Assembly: GCA_019308655.1 (NCBI GenBank)
Contig: JAFDHS010000032.1
Coordinates: forward strand, 1 to 8,474
DNA: 8,474 bases
From: Deltaproteobacteria bacterium
Lineage (GTDB): Bacteria > Desulfobacterota > Desulfobacteria > Desulfobacterales > JAFDHS01
Direction: 5' to 3'
This document shows, piece after piece, positions 1 to 6,538 of this stretch. Made by a program: the position numbers and the translations under genes. The notes under the pieces are model-generated. The model made no database searches. It was not told where the DNA came from and saw only the letters and a list, made by a program, of their open reading frames with translations. How positions within the stretch are numbered: position 1 is the stretch's first letter; each line of letters starts with the position of its first letter.

Positions 1-809
1 AAAGGGGCTTGAATAACTTTTGCCCCTTTTTTTTCCAGGGCTGTCTTTTTATTTATCGAAGGTGAATCATTACAAAATATAAGCGTATTTGAATCGGAAT
101 CAAGTTGCAACATCTTTGCATTTTCAGAAATCGAAAGATGGGTATCCAGAATAATTCTTGTCGGATCAAGGTTTTTTACATCTTTCAAGCGAGTGGTTAA
201 ACTCGGGTCATCTTTTTCTACGGTGCCGATACCTACCATAATCGAGTCTACGGCATGGCGAACTTTGTGAACGAATTCTCTGGATTCGGGACCGGTCACC
301 CATTTTGAATCACCCGTTTTTGTGGCGATACGACCATCTAACGTGGCGGCACATTTCAAAATTACAAAGGGGCGTTTTGTCTGAATGTATTTTATGAAGA
401 TTTCGTTGAGTTTTTTCGCTTCGTCCCTGCAAACTCCTGAAGTTATTTTTACCCCTTTTGCCTTTAAATAATCCATTCCTTTGCCTTTGACATCGGGATT
501 GGGATCTTTCATGGCAACAACAACCCGGCTGATGCCGGATTGAAGAATTTTTTCGGTGCATGGAGGGGTCCGGCCCGTGTGATTACACGGTTCAAGTGTT
601 ACATACAGTGTGGCGTCTTTGGCAAGACTTCCCGCATCATCTATGGCATGAACTTCGGCGTGGGGACCGCCTGCTTGTTTGTGCCATCCTCTGCCCACAA
701 TTTGACCTGCTTTTACAACCACGGCACCGACCATAGGGTTGGGTGAGGTAAACCCCCGTCCCCTTACCGCAAGGTCCAATGCCGTTTTCATGAAATAAAG
801 ATCATCCAT
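1..809 (-). CDS. ribD: RibD, riboflavin deaminase/reductase (3' end beyond window)
   Basis: Bifunctional cytosolic enzyme of riboflavin synthesis: it deaminates 2,5-diamino-6-ribosylamino-4(3H)-pyrimidinone 5'-phosphate, then reduces the ribosyl side chain with NADPH. I translated 269 codons from ATG at 809 without a stop; the frame leaves the left edge, so about the last 100 residues of a usual ~370-residue protein are missing. The N-terminal deaminase domain (about 1-145) shows PNPMVGAV (23-30), the zinc motif HAE (50-52) and EPCNHTGRTPPC with Cys75 and Cys84. The reductase domain starts near 147 with RPFVILKCAATLDGRIA, then SKWVTG and a VGIGT segment. There is no clear Shine-Dalgarno site before ATG 809. 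It lies 71 bases downstream of nrdR, the familiar nrdR-ribD order. The family call is very secure; completeness cannot be judged. Confidence 0.95.
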   Translation of the reverse strand, partial: MDDLYFMKTALDLAVRGRGFTSPNPMVGAVVVKAGQIVGRGWHKQAGGPHAEVHAIDDAGSLAKDATLYVTLEPCNHTGRTPPCTEKILQSGISRVVVAMKDPNPDVKGKGMDYLKAKGVKITSGVCRDEAKKLNEIFIKYIQTKRPFVILKCAATLDGRIATKTGDSKWVTGPESREFVHKVRHAVDSIMVGIGTVEKDDPSLTTRLKDVKNLDPTRIILDTHLSISENAKMLQLDSDSNTLIFCNDSPSINKKTALEKKGAKVIQAP

Positions 810-834
810 TGTATAATATTTTATATGCCCCTGA

Positions 835-872
835 TCCGGACAAGCCGGAACTTTAGGTACGTTAGCTCACTT
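835..872. repeat. Intergenic two-box repeat, copy A (nrdR-ribD gap)
   Basis: On the plus strand this holds TCCGG-ACAAG-CCGGA (835-849), a 5-bp inverted repeat with a 5-base loop, and AGCTCACTT (864-872). Both boxes recur in the same order and orientation, with 2 bases more between them, upstream of glyA (3103-3142). In gene direction both copies read AGTGAGCT then TTCCGGCTTGT. They could be copies of a dispersed intergenic repeat, or shared regulatory or RNA-processing sites. Function is unknown. Confidence 0.5.
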
Positions 873-880
873 CACAGAGA

Positions 881-1336
881 CTACTGTTTGTTTAAAATGT
901 TTTTCAGCTCATCGACAAAGTCGTTGACGTCTTTAAATTCCCTGTAAACGGATGCGAACCTTACATATGCGATATCGTCTAAATCATGGAGTCTTGTCAT
1001 GATCTTTTCGCCTATGGCGGAGGAAGGAATTTCTTTTTGTCCTGTCTCCCTGAGATCTCTTTCAAGGTCGTTGACGCAATCTTCGATAAGATCCATGCTT
1101 ATTTCACGTTTTTCACAGGCTTTTTGAATGCCCGAATGCACTTTTTTGCGATTGAATACTTCACGGCGGCCGTCTTTCTTGATGATCATAACAGGGATTG
1201 TTTCAATGTGTTCATAAGTCGTAAATCGCCTGGTACATTCAATGCATTCCCTGCGCCTTCGGATCACATTTCCGTCTTTGCTCAACCTGGAGTCTATAAC
1301 TTTATTGTTAATTTCCCCACAAAATGGACACTTCAT
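881..1336 (-). CDS. nrdR: NrdR, ribonucleotide reductase gene repressor
   Basis: ATP/dATP-sensing transcriptional repressor of ribonucleotide reductase operons. At 151 residues it has the normal family length. The N-terminal zinc ribbon is visible as CPFC (Cys3, Cys6) and CIEC (Cys31, Cys34), with VIDSR, the basic run RRRRE and RFTTYE between or after them; this part binds NrdR boxes in DNA. An ATP-cone domain follows from about 47 to 137 (IPVMIIKKDGRREVFNRKKV and onward). The gene begins 6 bases after the deaminase stop, so it is probably co-transcribed and possibly translationally coupled; its own ribosome site is weak. I see no clear pair of NrdR boxes in the window, so its targets are probably elsewhere. 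Being next to a deoxynucleotide enzyme and ribD agrees with its usual context. Confidence 0.96.
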   Translation of the reverse strand: MKCPFCGEINNKVIDSRLSKDGNVIRRRRECIECTRRFTTYEHIETIPVMIIKKDGRREVFNRKKVHSGIQKACEKREISMDLIEDCVNDLERDLRETGQKEIPSSAIGEKIMTRLHDLDDIAYVRFASVYREFKDVNDFVDELKNILNKQ

Positions 1337-1342
1337 AATGAT

Positions 1343-1816
1343 TTATTCCCGATCGCCGGAGTTAAGCTTTATTACTTGAACATCCGCCTCTCTTAACATG
1401 TCTTTTGACATGGGATTGGGATCAGGATATCCGTCCAGATAGTAAATTTTTTTGATGCCGGCATTGATAATCATTTTGGTACATATGGAACAGGGAAGGT
1501 TGGTGCAGAAAAGCGCCGCCCCTTTTATGGAAACTCCATGAAGAGCCGCCTGTAGAATAGCATTCTGTTCGGCATGAATTCCTCTGCACATTTCATGACG
1601 TTCACCCGACGGTACATTTAGTTTTTCACGCATACAACCGGTTTCAATGCAGTGGGCAATACCGCTGGGAGCACCATTATAGCCGGTAGCCAGTATCCTC
1701 TTGTCCTTTACAATAATAGCCCCGACCGAACGTCTGAGACAGGTCGAGCGCGTTGCAACAAGAATGCATATGTCCATGAAGTAGGTTTCCCATGAAGGGC
1801 GTCCTTGGTCTTCCAT
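1343..1816 (-). CDS. comEB: dCMP/CMP deaminase, ComEB-like
   Basis: Zinc-dependent cytidylate deaminase family; the likely reaction is dCMP to dUMP, feeding thymidylate synthesis. From ATG 1816 the protein has 157 residues. Catalytic zinc ligands and acid are visible as HAEQNA (His81, Glu83) and PCSIC (Cys109, Cys112); GYNGAPSG (45-52) is typical of the dCMP deaminase branch. An extra Cys/His group (Cys56, Cys61, His74, Cys77) may bind a second zinc, as in some dCMP deaminases; this is inferred. An upstream in-frame ATG at 1864 would give 173 residues but would overlap glyA by 43 bases with no family-like N-terminus. ATG 1816 lies 5 bases past the glyA stop with AAGGA about 11 bases ahead, so I prefer it. 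In the deltaproteobacterial cluster this gene usually separates glyA and nrdR. Confidence 0.9.
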   Translation of the reverse strand: MEDQGRPSWETYFMDICILVATRSTCLRRSVGAIIVKDKRILATGYNGAPSGIAHCIETGCMREKLNVPSGERHEMCRGIHAEQNAILQAALHGVSIKGAALFCTNLPCSICTKMIINAGIKKIYYLDGYPDPNPMSKDMLREADVQVIKLNSGDRE

Positions 1817-1821
1817 CGGAT

Positions 1822-3078
1822 TTAGTCCTTGTCTGTTTTTTGATAAATAGGGAATGCGTTGCAAAGTTCTTTCACTTTTTCCCGGTTGCGCATTATAACT
1901 CCTTCATCAGCCGAGTTTTGCAAGGTCTCAACAATAAGATCCGCGATGATAATCATCTCTGACTCTCCCATGCCCCTTGTCGTCAGTGCGGGCGTGCCGA
2001 TGCGTATGCCGCTTGTGACGGAAGGGCTTTGGGTTTCAAATGGTATGGTATTTTTGTTGACGGTAATACCCGCACGTCCCAGAACGCTTTCGGCATCTTT
2101 TCCGGTTATACCAAGATTATTCAAATCCGCAAGCATCAAGTGGTTATCTGTTCCATTGGATACAAGCTTTATACCTTTTTTCATCAAACAGTTTGCAAGC
2201 ACCTTTGCATTGTTAACGATATTGGTCTGGTAGGCCTTAAAAGATTCTGAAAGTGCTTCGTTGAAAGCTACTGCTTTTGCCGCAATAACATGCATCAGGG
2301 GGCCGCCCTGTATGCCGGGGAAGATTTCCTTGTTCAGCACGGGACCATAGTCCTTTCGGGCCAGGATCAGACCTCCCCGCGGTCCTCTCAGGGTTTTGTG
2401 GGTTGTAGATGTCACGACATCTGCAAAGGGCAGCGGTGAAGGATGAAGGCCGACCGCCACCAAACCGGCTATGTGTGCCATATCAACCATTAAATAAGCA
2501 TTGACGGATTTGGCGATTTGTGCAAATGCTTCAAAATCTATGGTTCGGGGGTAGGCGCTTGCGCCTGCAATAATCATTTTGGGATGATGTTTCCGGGCTA
2601 GAAGAGCCAGTTTGTCATAGTCGATGGTTCCAGTCTCTTTCCGGACACCATAGTGGATAAAATTAAAAAGCTTTCCTGAAAAATTGACAGGGCTTCCGTG
2701 GGTAAGATGTCCACCATGGGCCAGATTCATGCCCATGACGGTATCGCCAGGGTTTAACAGTGCAAAATATACAGCCATGTTGGCCTGGGAACCTGAATGC
2801 GGCTGAACATTTGCATACGTCGCGCCAAATAACTCTTTTGCTCTCTCTATGGCCAATTTTTCGGCGATATCGACATATTCACATCCGCCGTACCAGCGTT
2901 TATCCGGATAACCTTCCGCATATTTATTGGTCAATACGCTTCCCTGGGCGGCCATAACCGCCGGACTTACAATGTTTTCGGAAGCGATCAGTTCGAGATT
3001 GTTCTGTTGTCTGTCAAGCTCGTCAGCAATGGCGGCGGCGATTTCAGGATCTGTTTTTTCAATGCATTTCAAATTCAA
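1822..3078 (-). CDS. glyA: Serine hydroxymethyltransferase
   Basis: Pyridoxal-phosphate enzyme interconverting serine plus tetrahydrofolate with glycine plus 5,10-methylene-tetrahydrofolate; the main cytosolic source of one-carbon units and glycine. The 418 residues match the bacterial length. Seen motifs: LELIASEN (28-35), YAEGYPDKRWYGG (53-65), HSGSQAN (94-100), VDMAHIAGL (198-206) with the cofactor-ring Asp199, and STTHKTLRGPRGG with the Schiff-base Lys228. The C-terminal domain has SGIRIGTPALTTRGM. The start is TTG at 3078: an in-frame TGA lies two codons upstream, and AAGGA sits 7 bases before it. The methylene-THF made here is also used by thymidylate synthase, which fits the adjacent dCMP deaminase. 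The gene is 81 bases downstream of rpiB. Confidence 0.98.
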   Translation of the reverse strand: MNLKCIEKTDPEIAAAIADELDRQQNNLELIASENIVSPAVMAAQGSVLTNKYAEGYPDKRWYGGCEYVDIAEKLAIERAKELFGATYANVQPHSGSQANMAVYFALLNPGDTVMGMNLAHGGHLTHGSPVNFSGKLFNFIHYGVRKETGTIDYDKLALLARKHHPKMIIAGASAYPRTIDFEAFAQIAKSVNAYLMVDMAHIAGLVAVGLHPSPLPFADVVTSTTHKTLRGPRGGLILARKDYGPVLNKEIFPGIQGGPLMHVIAAKAVAFNEALSESFKAYQTNIVNNAKVLANCLMKKGIKLVSNGTDNHLMLADLNNLGITGKDAESVLGRAGITVNKNTIPFETQSPSVTSGIRIGTPALTTRGMGESEMIIIADLIVETLQNSADEGVIMRNREKVKELCNAFPIYQKTDKD

Positions 3079-3085
3079 GAATCAT

Positions 3086-3090
3086 TCCTT
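3086..3090 (-). promoter_or_regulatory. glyA Shine-Dalgarno site deciding a TTG start
   Basis: AAGGA on the minus strand, 7 bases before TTG 3078. An in-frame TGA at 3084-3082 rules out any earlier start. The nearest ATGs (3085 and 3072) are out of frame, so TTG is the best-supported initiator. Confidence 0.8.
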
Positions 3091-3102
3091 TTTTTATTGT
3101 AG

Positions 3103-3142
3103 GCCGAACAAGCCGGAAATTAAAATTTAAAAAAGCTCACTT
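3103..3142. repeat. Intergenic two-box repeat, copy B (rpiB-glyA gap)
   Basis: Second copy of the two-box unit at 835-872. ACAAGCCGGAA is identical, the flanking half of the small inverted repeat is GCCGA in place of TCCGG, and AGCTCACTT recurs (3134-3142). The stretch between the boxes is A/T-only here but not in copy A. A third, partial and inverted match (TCCGGCTTGTT, plus strand) occurs at 3636-3646 upstream of rpiB. Conserved boxes with variable spacers suggest either a decaying dispersed repeat or paired binding sites. Confidence 0.5.
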
Positions 3143-3159
3143 TAGATCACTTTCCCGCT

Positions 3160-3615
3160 TTATCCGGATAGGGTGTCGAATTTTTCTATGCGTGACTGAT
3201 GCCGACCACCTTCAAATGAAGTCTCAAGCCAGGCCATTACGATTTCAAAGGCGAGCACGTCTCCTATAAGGCGTCCGCCCATGACCAGAATATTGGAATT
3301 GTTGTGTTTCCTGCTCATGATGGCGGAAAAAACGTCATTGCAAAGTGCCGCCCGAATATGGTTGAATCTGTTTGCGACCATGGACATTCCGAGTCCCGTT
3401 CCACACAGGAGTATTCCACGTTCAAACTCTCCTGTTGAAACGGCTGATGCAACTTTGATTCCATAATCCGCATAATCGACGGAATCTTCGCTGAAAGCTC
3501 CGATATCCTTAACATCAATCCCTTTTTCAATAATATATTTTTTAACCTTTTCCTTCAGGGGATAGGCTGCATGGTCGCTTCCAATAATAATCGGCGTTTT
3601 GTTTTTGTCCATCAT
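3160..3615 (-). CDS. rpiB: Ribose-5-phosphate isomerase B
   Basis: Interconverts ribose 5-phosphate and ribulose 5-phosphate in the non-oxidative pentose phosphate pathway, supplying ribose for nucleotides (and ribulose 5-phosphate for riboflavin). The 151 residues fit the RpiB/LacAB family. Motifs: IGSDHAA with Asp14 and His15 near the N-terminus, LCGTGLGMSM with the predicted catalytic Cys71, SRKHNNSNIL with His104 and Asn105, then GGRLIG. The LacA/LacB galactose-6-phosphate isomerases are related, but the CGTG Cys and the housekeeping context favour RpiB. Two adjacent ATGs (3615 and 3612) follow AGGA at 3624-3621; the second has the more usual spacing (8 bases), so the protein may be one residue shorter. 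It is separated from fabF by 262 bases and may begin its own transcription unit with glyA and the genes after it. Confidence 0.96.
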   Translation of the reverse strand: MMDKNKTPIIIGSDHAAYPLKEKVKKYIIEKGIDVKDIGAFSEDSVDYADYGIKVASAVSTGEFERGILLCGTGLGMSMVANRFNHIRAALCNDVFSAIMSRKHNNSNILVMGGRLIGDVLAFEIVMAWLETSFEGGRHQSRIEKFDTLSG

Positions 3616-3877
3616 TTTTTTCCTTTTTACGGTAATCCGGCTTGTTTATTAACATGCTTGTTGAGAAGTATATTCCGGGAGAGGGGAGCGAAATGCAAGG
3701 ATTTTTCAGTGCGGGACGTAAAGATACCCAACGAATCGTAACCGGTAAAAAAAAATTATAAACGTATACTTTTCAGCTCGTATGGATTTACTGAACACGG
3801 ATATGGGAAACAGGTACAGACGGCGCCTATCCGGAATTTCCGACCGGGTACCGCCTGAACTCCTGTGTTATTCAATT
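3616..3877. other. fabF-rpiB intergenic region with possible rpiB promoter
   Basis: The largest gap inside the minus-strand block; I find no credible gene in it. On the minus strand a perfect TATAAT is at 3760-3755, followed by a run of nine T; no good -35 hexamer stands 16-18 bases upstream, so a promoter for rpiB-glyA is plausible but weak. The right part holds an imperfect inverted repeat (3810-3866). The left part has an inverted partial copy of the TCCGGCTTGTT box at 3636-3646. Confidence 0.4.
3810..3866. repeat. Imperfect inverted repeat downstream of fabF
   Basis: The outer arms ACAGG (3810-3814) and CCTGT (3862-3866), partial pairing of CAGACGG with CCGCCTG, and central CGGAA/TTCCG form a GC-rich interrupted palindrome that starts 11 bases after the fabF stop. 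It could be a 3'-end stabilising hairpin or a dispersed repeat. It lacks a T-run, so it does not look like a standard intrinsic terminator. Confidence 0.4.
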
Positions 3878-5119
3878 TTAATCATGGTATTTTTTGAGCA
3901 TCAGTGTTGCGTTTGTTCCCCCGAATCCAAAGGAATTGGTCATGGCAATCTCTACCTTGGTTTTGCGAGCGGTGTGAGGAACATAATCAAGATCACACTC
4001 TTTTTCAGGATTATCAAGATTTATGGTCGGAGGAATGATGTCGTCATGAATGGTAAGCGCCGTAAAAGCTGCTTCAACACCTCCGGCGGCACCAAGCAAA
4101 TGACCCGTCATGGATTTTGTTGAACTTATGGCTATTGAATGCGCCTTCTCCCTGAATACCGACTTGATTGCCATGGTTTCATAAACATCGTTTAGGGGTG
4201 TTGATGTTCCGTGTGCATTGATATAGTCAACCTGGTCGTATGCAATACCGGCATCGTCAAGGGCCATTTTCATGCATCTTGCCGCGCCTTCTCCCTCAGG
4301 GGAAGGTGCTGTCATATGATACCCGTCACTGTTCAGTCCATATCCGCAAATTTCCGCATATATATGGGCCCCTCTTTTAAGTGCGCTTTCAAGTGTTTCG
4401 ATAAAAAGCAGGCCGCAGCCTTCAGCCACTACAAAACCGTCACGATCGCGCTCAAAGGGACGAGATGCTTTTTGGGGATCATCATTGCGGGTAGAGAGTG
4501 CTTTGAGGGCATTAAAACCGGCAAAGCATGTAGGGGTGATGACAGATTCGACGCCTCCTGTTATAGCGGCATCCGCGTCGCCTCTTTTAACAATTCTGAA
4601 TGCCTCACCAATAGCATGGGTACCTGATGCACACGCTGTCGTAAGGGAAAAATTGGGTCCTTTGGCTCCAAGATGGATCGAGACCATCCCGGGTGCCATA
4701 TTCCCTAAAAGCATTGGAATATAAAACGGAGAAACTCTTTTGGGCCCTCTTTTTTCCAGGAGTTTTGTAGTCTCCTCGATACACCCGAGTCCTCCCAGTC
4801 CGCATCCTGTGATAACAGCAACCCTGTCTGCGTTTGAGGTGTTGATTTCAAATCCGGAATCCTCCATAGCCATGCGGGCTGCGGCAATGGCATAAGCAAT
4901 GAAAGTTTCCGTTCGTCTAGCCTCTTTTTTGGGAAGAAAATCTTCAGGATGGAAATCCTTTACTTCTCCGGCAATTTTTGTTTCAAAATCAGAAGGATCG
5001 AACCGGGTTATCCCGGTTATTCCTGATTTTCCCTCGCACAGCGCAGTCCATGTCTCTTTAACGCCTATAGCAAGCGGTGTTATAAGCCCTATACCGGAAA
5101 TAACAACCCGTCTATCCAA
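3878..5119 (-). CDS. fabF: Beta-ketoacyl-ACP synthase II
   Basis: Condensing enzyme of type II fatty acid synthesis: it joins acyl groups to malonyl-ACP in the elongation cycle. The 413 residues match the family. The Cys-His-His triad is visible and falls on the E. coli FabF numbers: Cys163 in TACASGTHAIG, His303 in NAHGTSTPLND, His340 in KSMTGHLLGAAGG, with Lys335. The C-terminal NSFGFGGTNA loop carries the gating region. The start is TTG at 5119, preceded by GAGGAGG (5130-5124) and by an in-frame TGA at 5131-5129, so no earlier start is possible. It lies 51 bases after acpP, whose product carries its substrates. FabF rather than FabB fits the residues and the acpP-fabF pairing. Confidence 0.98.
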   Translation of the reverse strand: MDRRVVISGIGLITPLAIGVKETWTALCEGKSGITGITRFDPSDFETKIAGEVKDFHPEDFLPKKEARRTETFIAYAIAAARMAMEDSGFEINTSNADRVAVITGCGLGGLGCIEETTKLLEKRGPKRVSPFYIPMLLGNMAPGMVSIHLGAKGPNFSLTTACASGTHAIGEAFRIVKRGDADAAITGGVESVITPTCFAGFNALKALSTRNDDPQKASRPFERDRDGFVVAEGCGLLFIETLESALKRGAHIYAEICGYGLNSDGYHMTAPSPEGEGAARCMKMALDDAGIAYDQVDYINAHGTSTPLNDVYETMAIKSVFREKAHSIAISSTKSMTGHLLGAAGGVEAAFTALTIHDDIIPPTINLDNPEKECDLDYVPHTARKTKVEIAMTNSFGFGGTNATLMLKKYHD

Positions 5120-5123
5120 GAGA

Positions 5124-5130
5124 CCTCCTC
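5124..5130 (-). promoter_or_regulatory. fabF Shine-Dalgarno site deciding a TTG start
   Basis: GAGGAGG on the minus strand, 4 bases before TTG 5119; a very strong ribosome site that may offset the weak initiator. The overlapping ATGAGGAGG opens only a seven-codon frame (stop TAG) and is unlikely to be a gene. Confidence 0.8.
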
Positions 5131-5170
5131 ATTCGGCAGTATAATAACCGTTCTCGAAGATTAAAATTTT

Positions 5171-5401
5171 TTATGCTTTAGTGTTTATATAGTCGATAGC
5201 GTTTTTGACGGTTACCAGTTTTTCGGCGTCATCATCAGGCACTTCTATATCGAATCCTTCTTCCAGGGACATTATCAGCTCAACAAGGTCAAGAGAATCC
5301 GCTCCGAGATCATCCACCAATGCGGATTCATCTGTAATCTCAGATAGATCGACGCCTAATTTTTCTCCAATGATTTTTTTTACTTTATCTTCAACCGACA
5401 T
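5171..5401 (-). CDS. acpP: Acyl carrier protein
   Basis: Small acidic carrier of growing acyl chains, converted to the holo form by 4'-phosphopantetheine on a serine. The 76 residues, high Glu/Asp content and the motif GADSLDLVELIM with Ser36 as the attachment site are all typical of primary fatty-acid-synthesis ACP. AAGGAG lies 9 bases before ATG 5401 and abuts the fabG stop; the fabG-acpP gap is only 15 bases, so the two are co-transcribed. The order fabG-acpP-fabF is the classic one and supports a housekeeping role rather than a polyketide or other specialised carrier. Confidence 0.98.
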   Translation of the reverse strand: MSVEDKVKKIIGEKLGVDLSEITDESALVDDLGADSLDLVELIMSLEEGFDIEVPDDDAEKLVTVKNAIDYINTKA

Positions 5402-5416
5402 GATAAAATTCTCCTT

Positions 5417-6163
5417 TTATATATACATACCGCCACTTACATGAATAACCTGGCCTGTTATGTAAGCTGCGCTTTCAGAAGCCAGAAATGCAACAACGCC
5501 TGCAACATCTTCCGGCTCTCCTGGACGCCCCAGTGGAACATGCTTCATCATAAGGTCCTTTACCTTTTCTGAAATTGATGCAGTCATGTCTGTTTTGATA
5601 AAACCGGGGGCAACCGCATTGACGGTAATATTTCTCGATGCAAGTTCTTTTGCAGCTGCTTTCGTCAGTCCGATTAATCCCGCTTTTGAAGCGACATAAT
5701 TTACCTGACCGATATTACCTGTTACACCAACAATTGATGTGATATTGATTATACGGCCAAAGCGCTGTTTCATCATGGATTTTGCCGCAATTTTAGTGCA
5801 GTTGAAAGCGCCCTTCAGGTTAATATCCAAAACATCATCCCAATCCTTTTCCTTCATACGGACCAAAAGGCCGTCTCTGGTGATTCCCGCATTGTTTACC
5901 AACACATCTATGCGGCCGGTTTCTTCAAGTATTTTTTTAAAAAAATCAGAAACTTCTTTTTCTGATGCGACATTAACTTGCAGACCTGTTGCAGAACCAC
6001 CGGCTTCGGTTATAAGTCTTTGGGTTTCATCAGCGCTTTTGCTTGAGGAAGCATAATTGAAGAAAATATGTGTGTCGGGCCCTGCAAAAGAAAGACAAAC
6101 AGCACGCCCAAGACCTCTTGATCCACCCGTAATGACTACCGTGCGTTTAGACTGGTCAGACAT
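5417..6163 (-). CDS. fabG: 3-oxoacyl-ACP reductase
   Basis: NADPH-dependent short-chain dehydrogenase catalysing the first reduction of the fatty acid elongation cycle. The 248 residues match FabG. Seen: the cofactor loop TGGSRGLG (12-19; TGASRGIG is commoner), NNAG (90-93), and the Asn115-Ser143-Tyr156-Lys160 tetrad within DINLKG, NITSIVG and YVASKAG. The C-terminal GQVIHVSGGMYI is the characteristic FabG end. GAGG lies just before ATG 6163, inside the end of rpmF; the start ATG shares its A with the rpmF TAA stop (TAATG), which suggests translational coupling. Neighbouring acpP and fabF separate it from other short-chain dehydrogenases. Confidence 0.97.
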   Translation of the reverse strand: MSDQSKRTVVITGGSRGLGRAVCLSFAGPDTHIFFNYASSSKSADETQRLITEAGGSATGLQVNVASEKEVSDFFKKILEETGRIDVLVNNAGITRDGLLVRMKEKDWDDVLDINLKGAFNCTKIAAKSMMKQRFGRIINITSIVGVTGNIGQVNYVASKAGLIGLTKAAAKELASRNITVNAVAPGFIKTDMTASISEKVKDLMMKHVPLGRPGEPEDVAGVVAFLASESAAYITGQVIHVSGGMYI

Positions 6164-6345
6164 TATTCCTCATGAATTTCAATTACGGTACGCCCCTTGT
6201 AAGAACCGCAAGCAAGGCATGCATGGTGGGGAAGTTTGGCTTCACCGCACTGAGGGCAGGAAGAGACATTAGGGCCTGCGGTTTTTTGGTGAGTTCGTCG
6301 TTTATCACGTTTTGATTTTGATGTTTTTCGCTTTGGTACTGCCAT
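6163..6345 (-). CDS. rpmF: 50S ribosomal protein L32
   Basis: Small basic protein of the large ribosomal subunit. The 60 residues start with MAVPKRKTSKSKRDKRR, the family signature. It is the zinc-binding form: Cys30-X2-Cys33 and Cys43-X2-Cys46 are all present, so no zinc-free paralogue is implied. AGGAG sits 6 bases before ATG 6345. As the first gene of the minus-strand block it has a good promoter upstream (6416-6444). Linkage of rpmF to fatty acid genes is widespread, but plsX, which usually follows directly, is missing: the next gene is fabG, overlapping by one base. Confidence 0.97.
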   Translation of the reverse strand: MAVPKRKTSKSKRDKRRTHQKTAGPNVSSCPQCGEAKLPHHACLACGSYKGRTVIEIHEE

Positions 6346-6415
6346 AACTAACTCCTAACTATTTGTTTTTTTAGCCATTTATATGGTTTAATACTTTTAT
6401 TTATTAAAAACGAAT

Positions 6416-6444
6416 TTAATAGTTTAAATCAAAGGTATTGTCAA
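6416..6444 (-). promoter_or_regulatory. Sigma70-type promoter of the rpmF-fab operon
   Basis: On the minus strand a perfect TTGACA (6444-6439), a 17-base spacer and TATTAA (6421-6416; 4 of 6 consensus bases) stand about 70 bases before the rpmF ATG. The surroundings are A/T-rich. I predict transcription starting near 6409. I find no equally good pair for the divergent gltX; TATGAT at 6488-6493 is only a weak -10 candidate. Confidence 0.6.
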
Positions 6445-6538
6445 CAATTTTCACGTTCGGTTTGTTCTATTGTACTCCTTGTGCTTATATGATATTGAGG
6501 CTTTCACGAATATAACCGAATTATAAAGGTGAACTAAA

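Noticed and set aside
1..34. Terminator-like hairpin on the plus strand (AAAGGGGC/GCCCCTTT followed by a T-run)
   Set aside because: It lies within ribD coding sequence, antisense to it, with no plus-strand gene to terminate and a 13-base loop; the runs are Lys, Gly and Pro codons of RibD.
310..746. Possible disruption of ribD, because only short ORFs are apparent here
   Set aside because: Reading the minus strand from ATG 809 gives an uninterrupted RibD frame to the left edge; it only lacks its stop because the window ends.
986..1396. 136-residue plus-strand ORF opposite nrdR
   Set aside because: It is antisense to the fully conserved NrdR and the end of the deaminase, with no recognisable motif or ribosome site.
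1817..1864. Longer deaminase start at ATG 1864
   Set aside because: It would overlap glyA by 43 bases and add 16 residues with no family character; ATG 1816 with AAGGA upstream is better.
4211..4627. 138-residue plus-strand ORF opposite fabF
   Set aside because: It lies entirely within fabF coding sequence, which has all catalytic residues, and shows no motif of its own.
6346..6538. Riboswitch or attenuator in the divergent rpmF-gltX region
   Set aside because: The stretch is A/T-rich with no stable hairpin-plus-T-run and no recognisable riboswitch core; only a promoter is supported.
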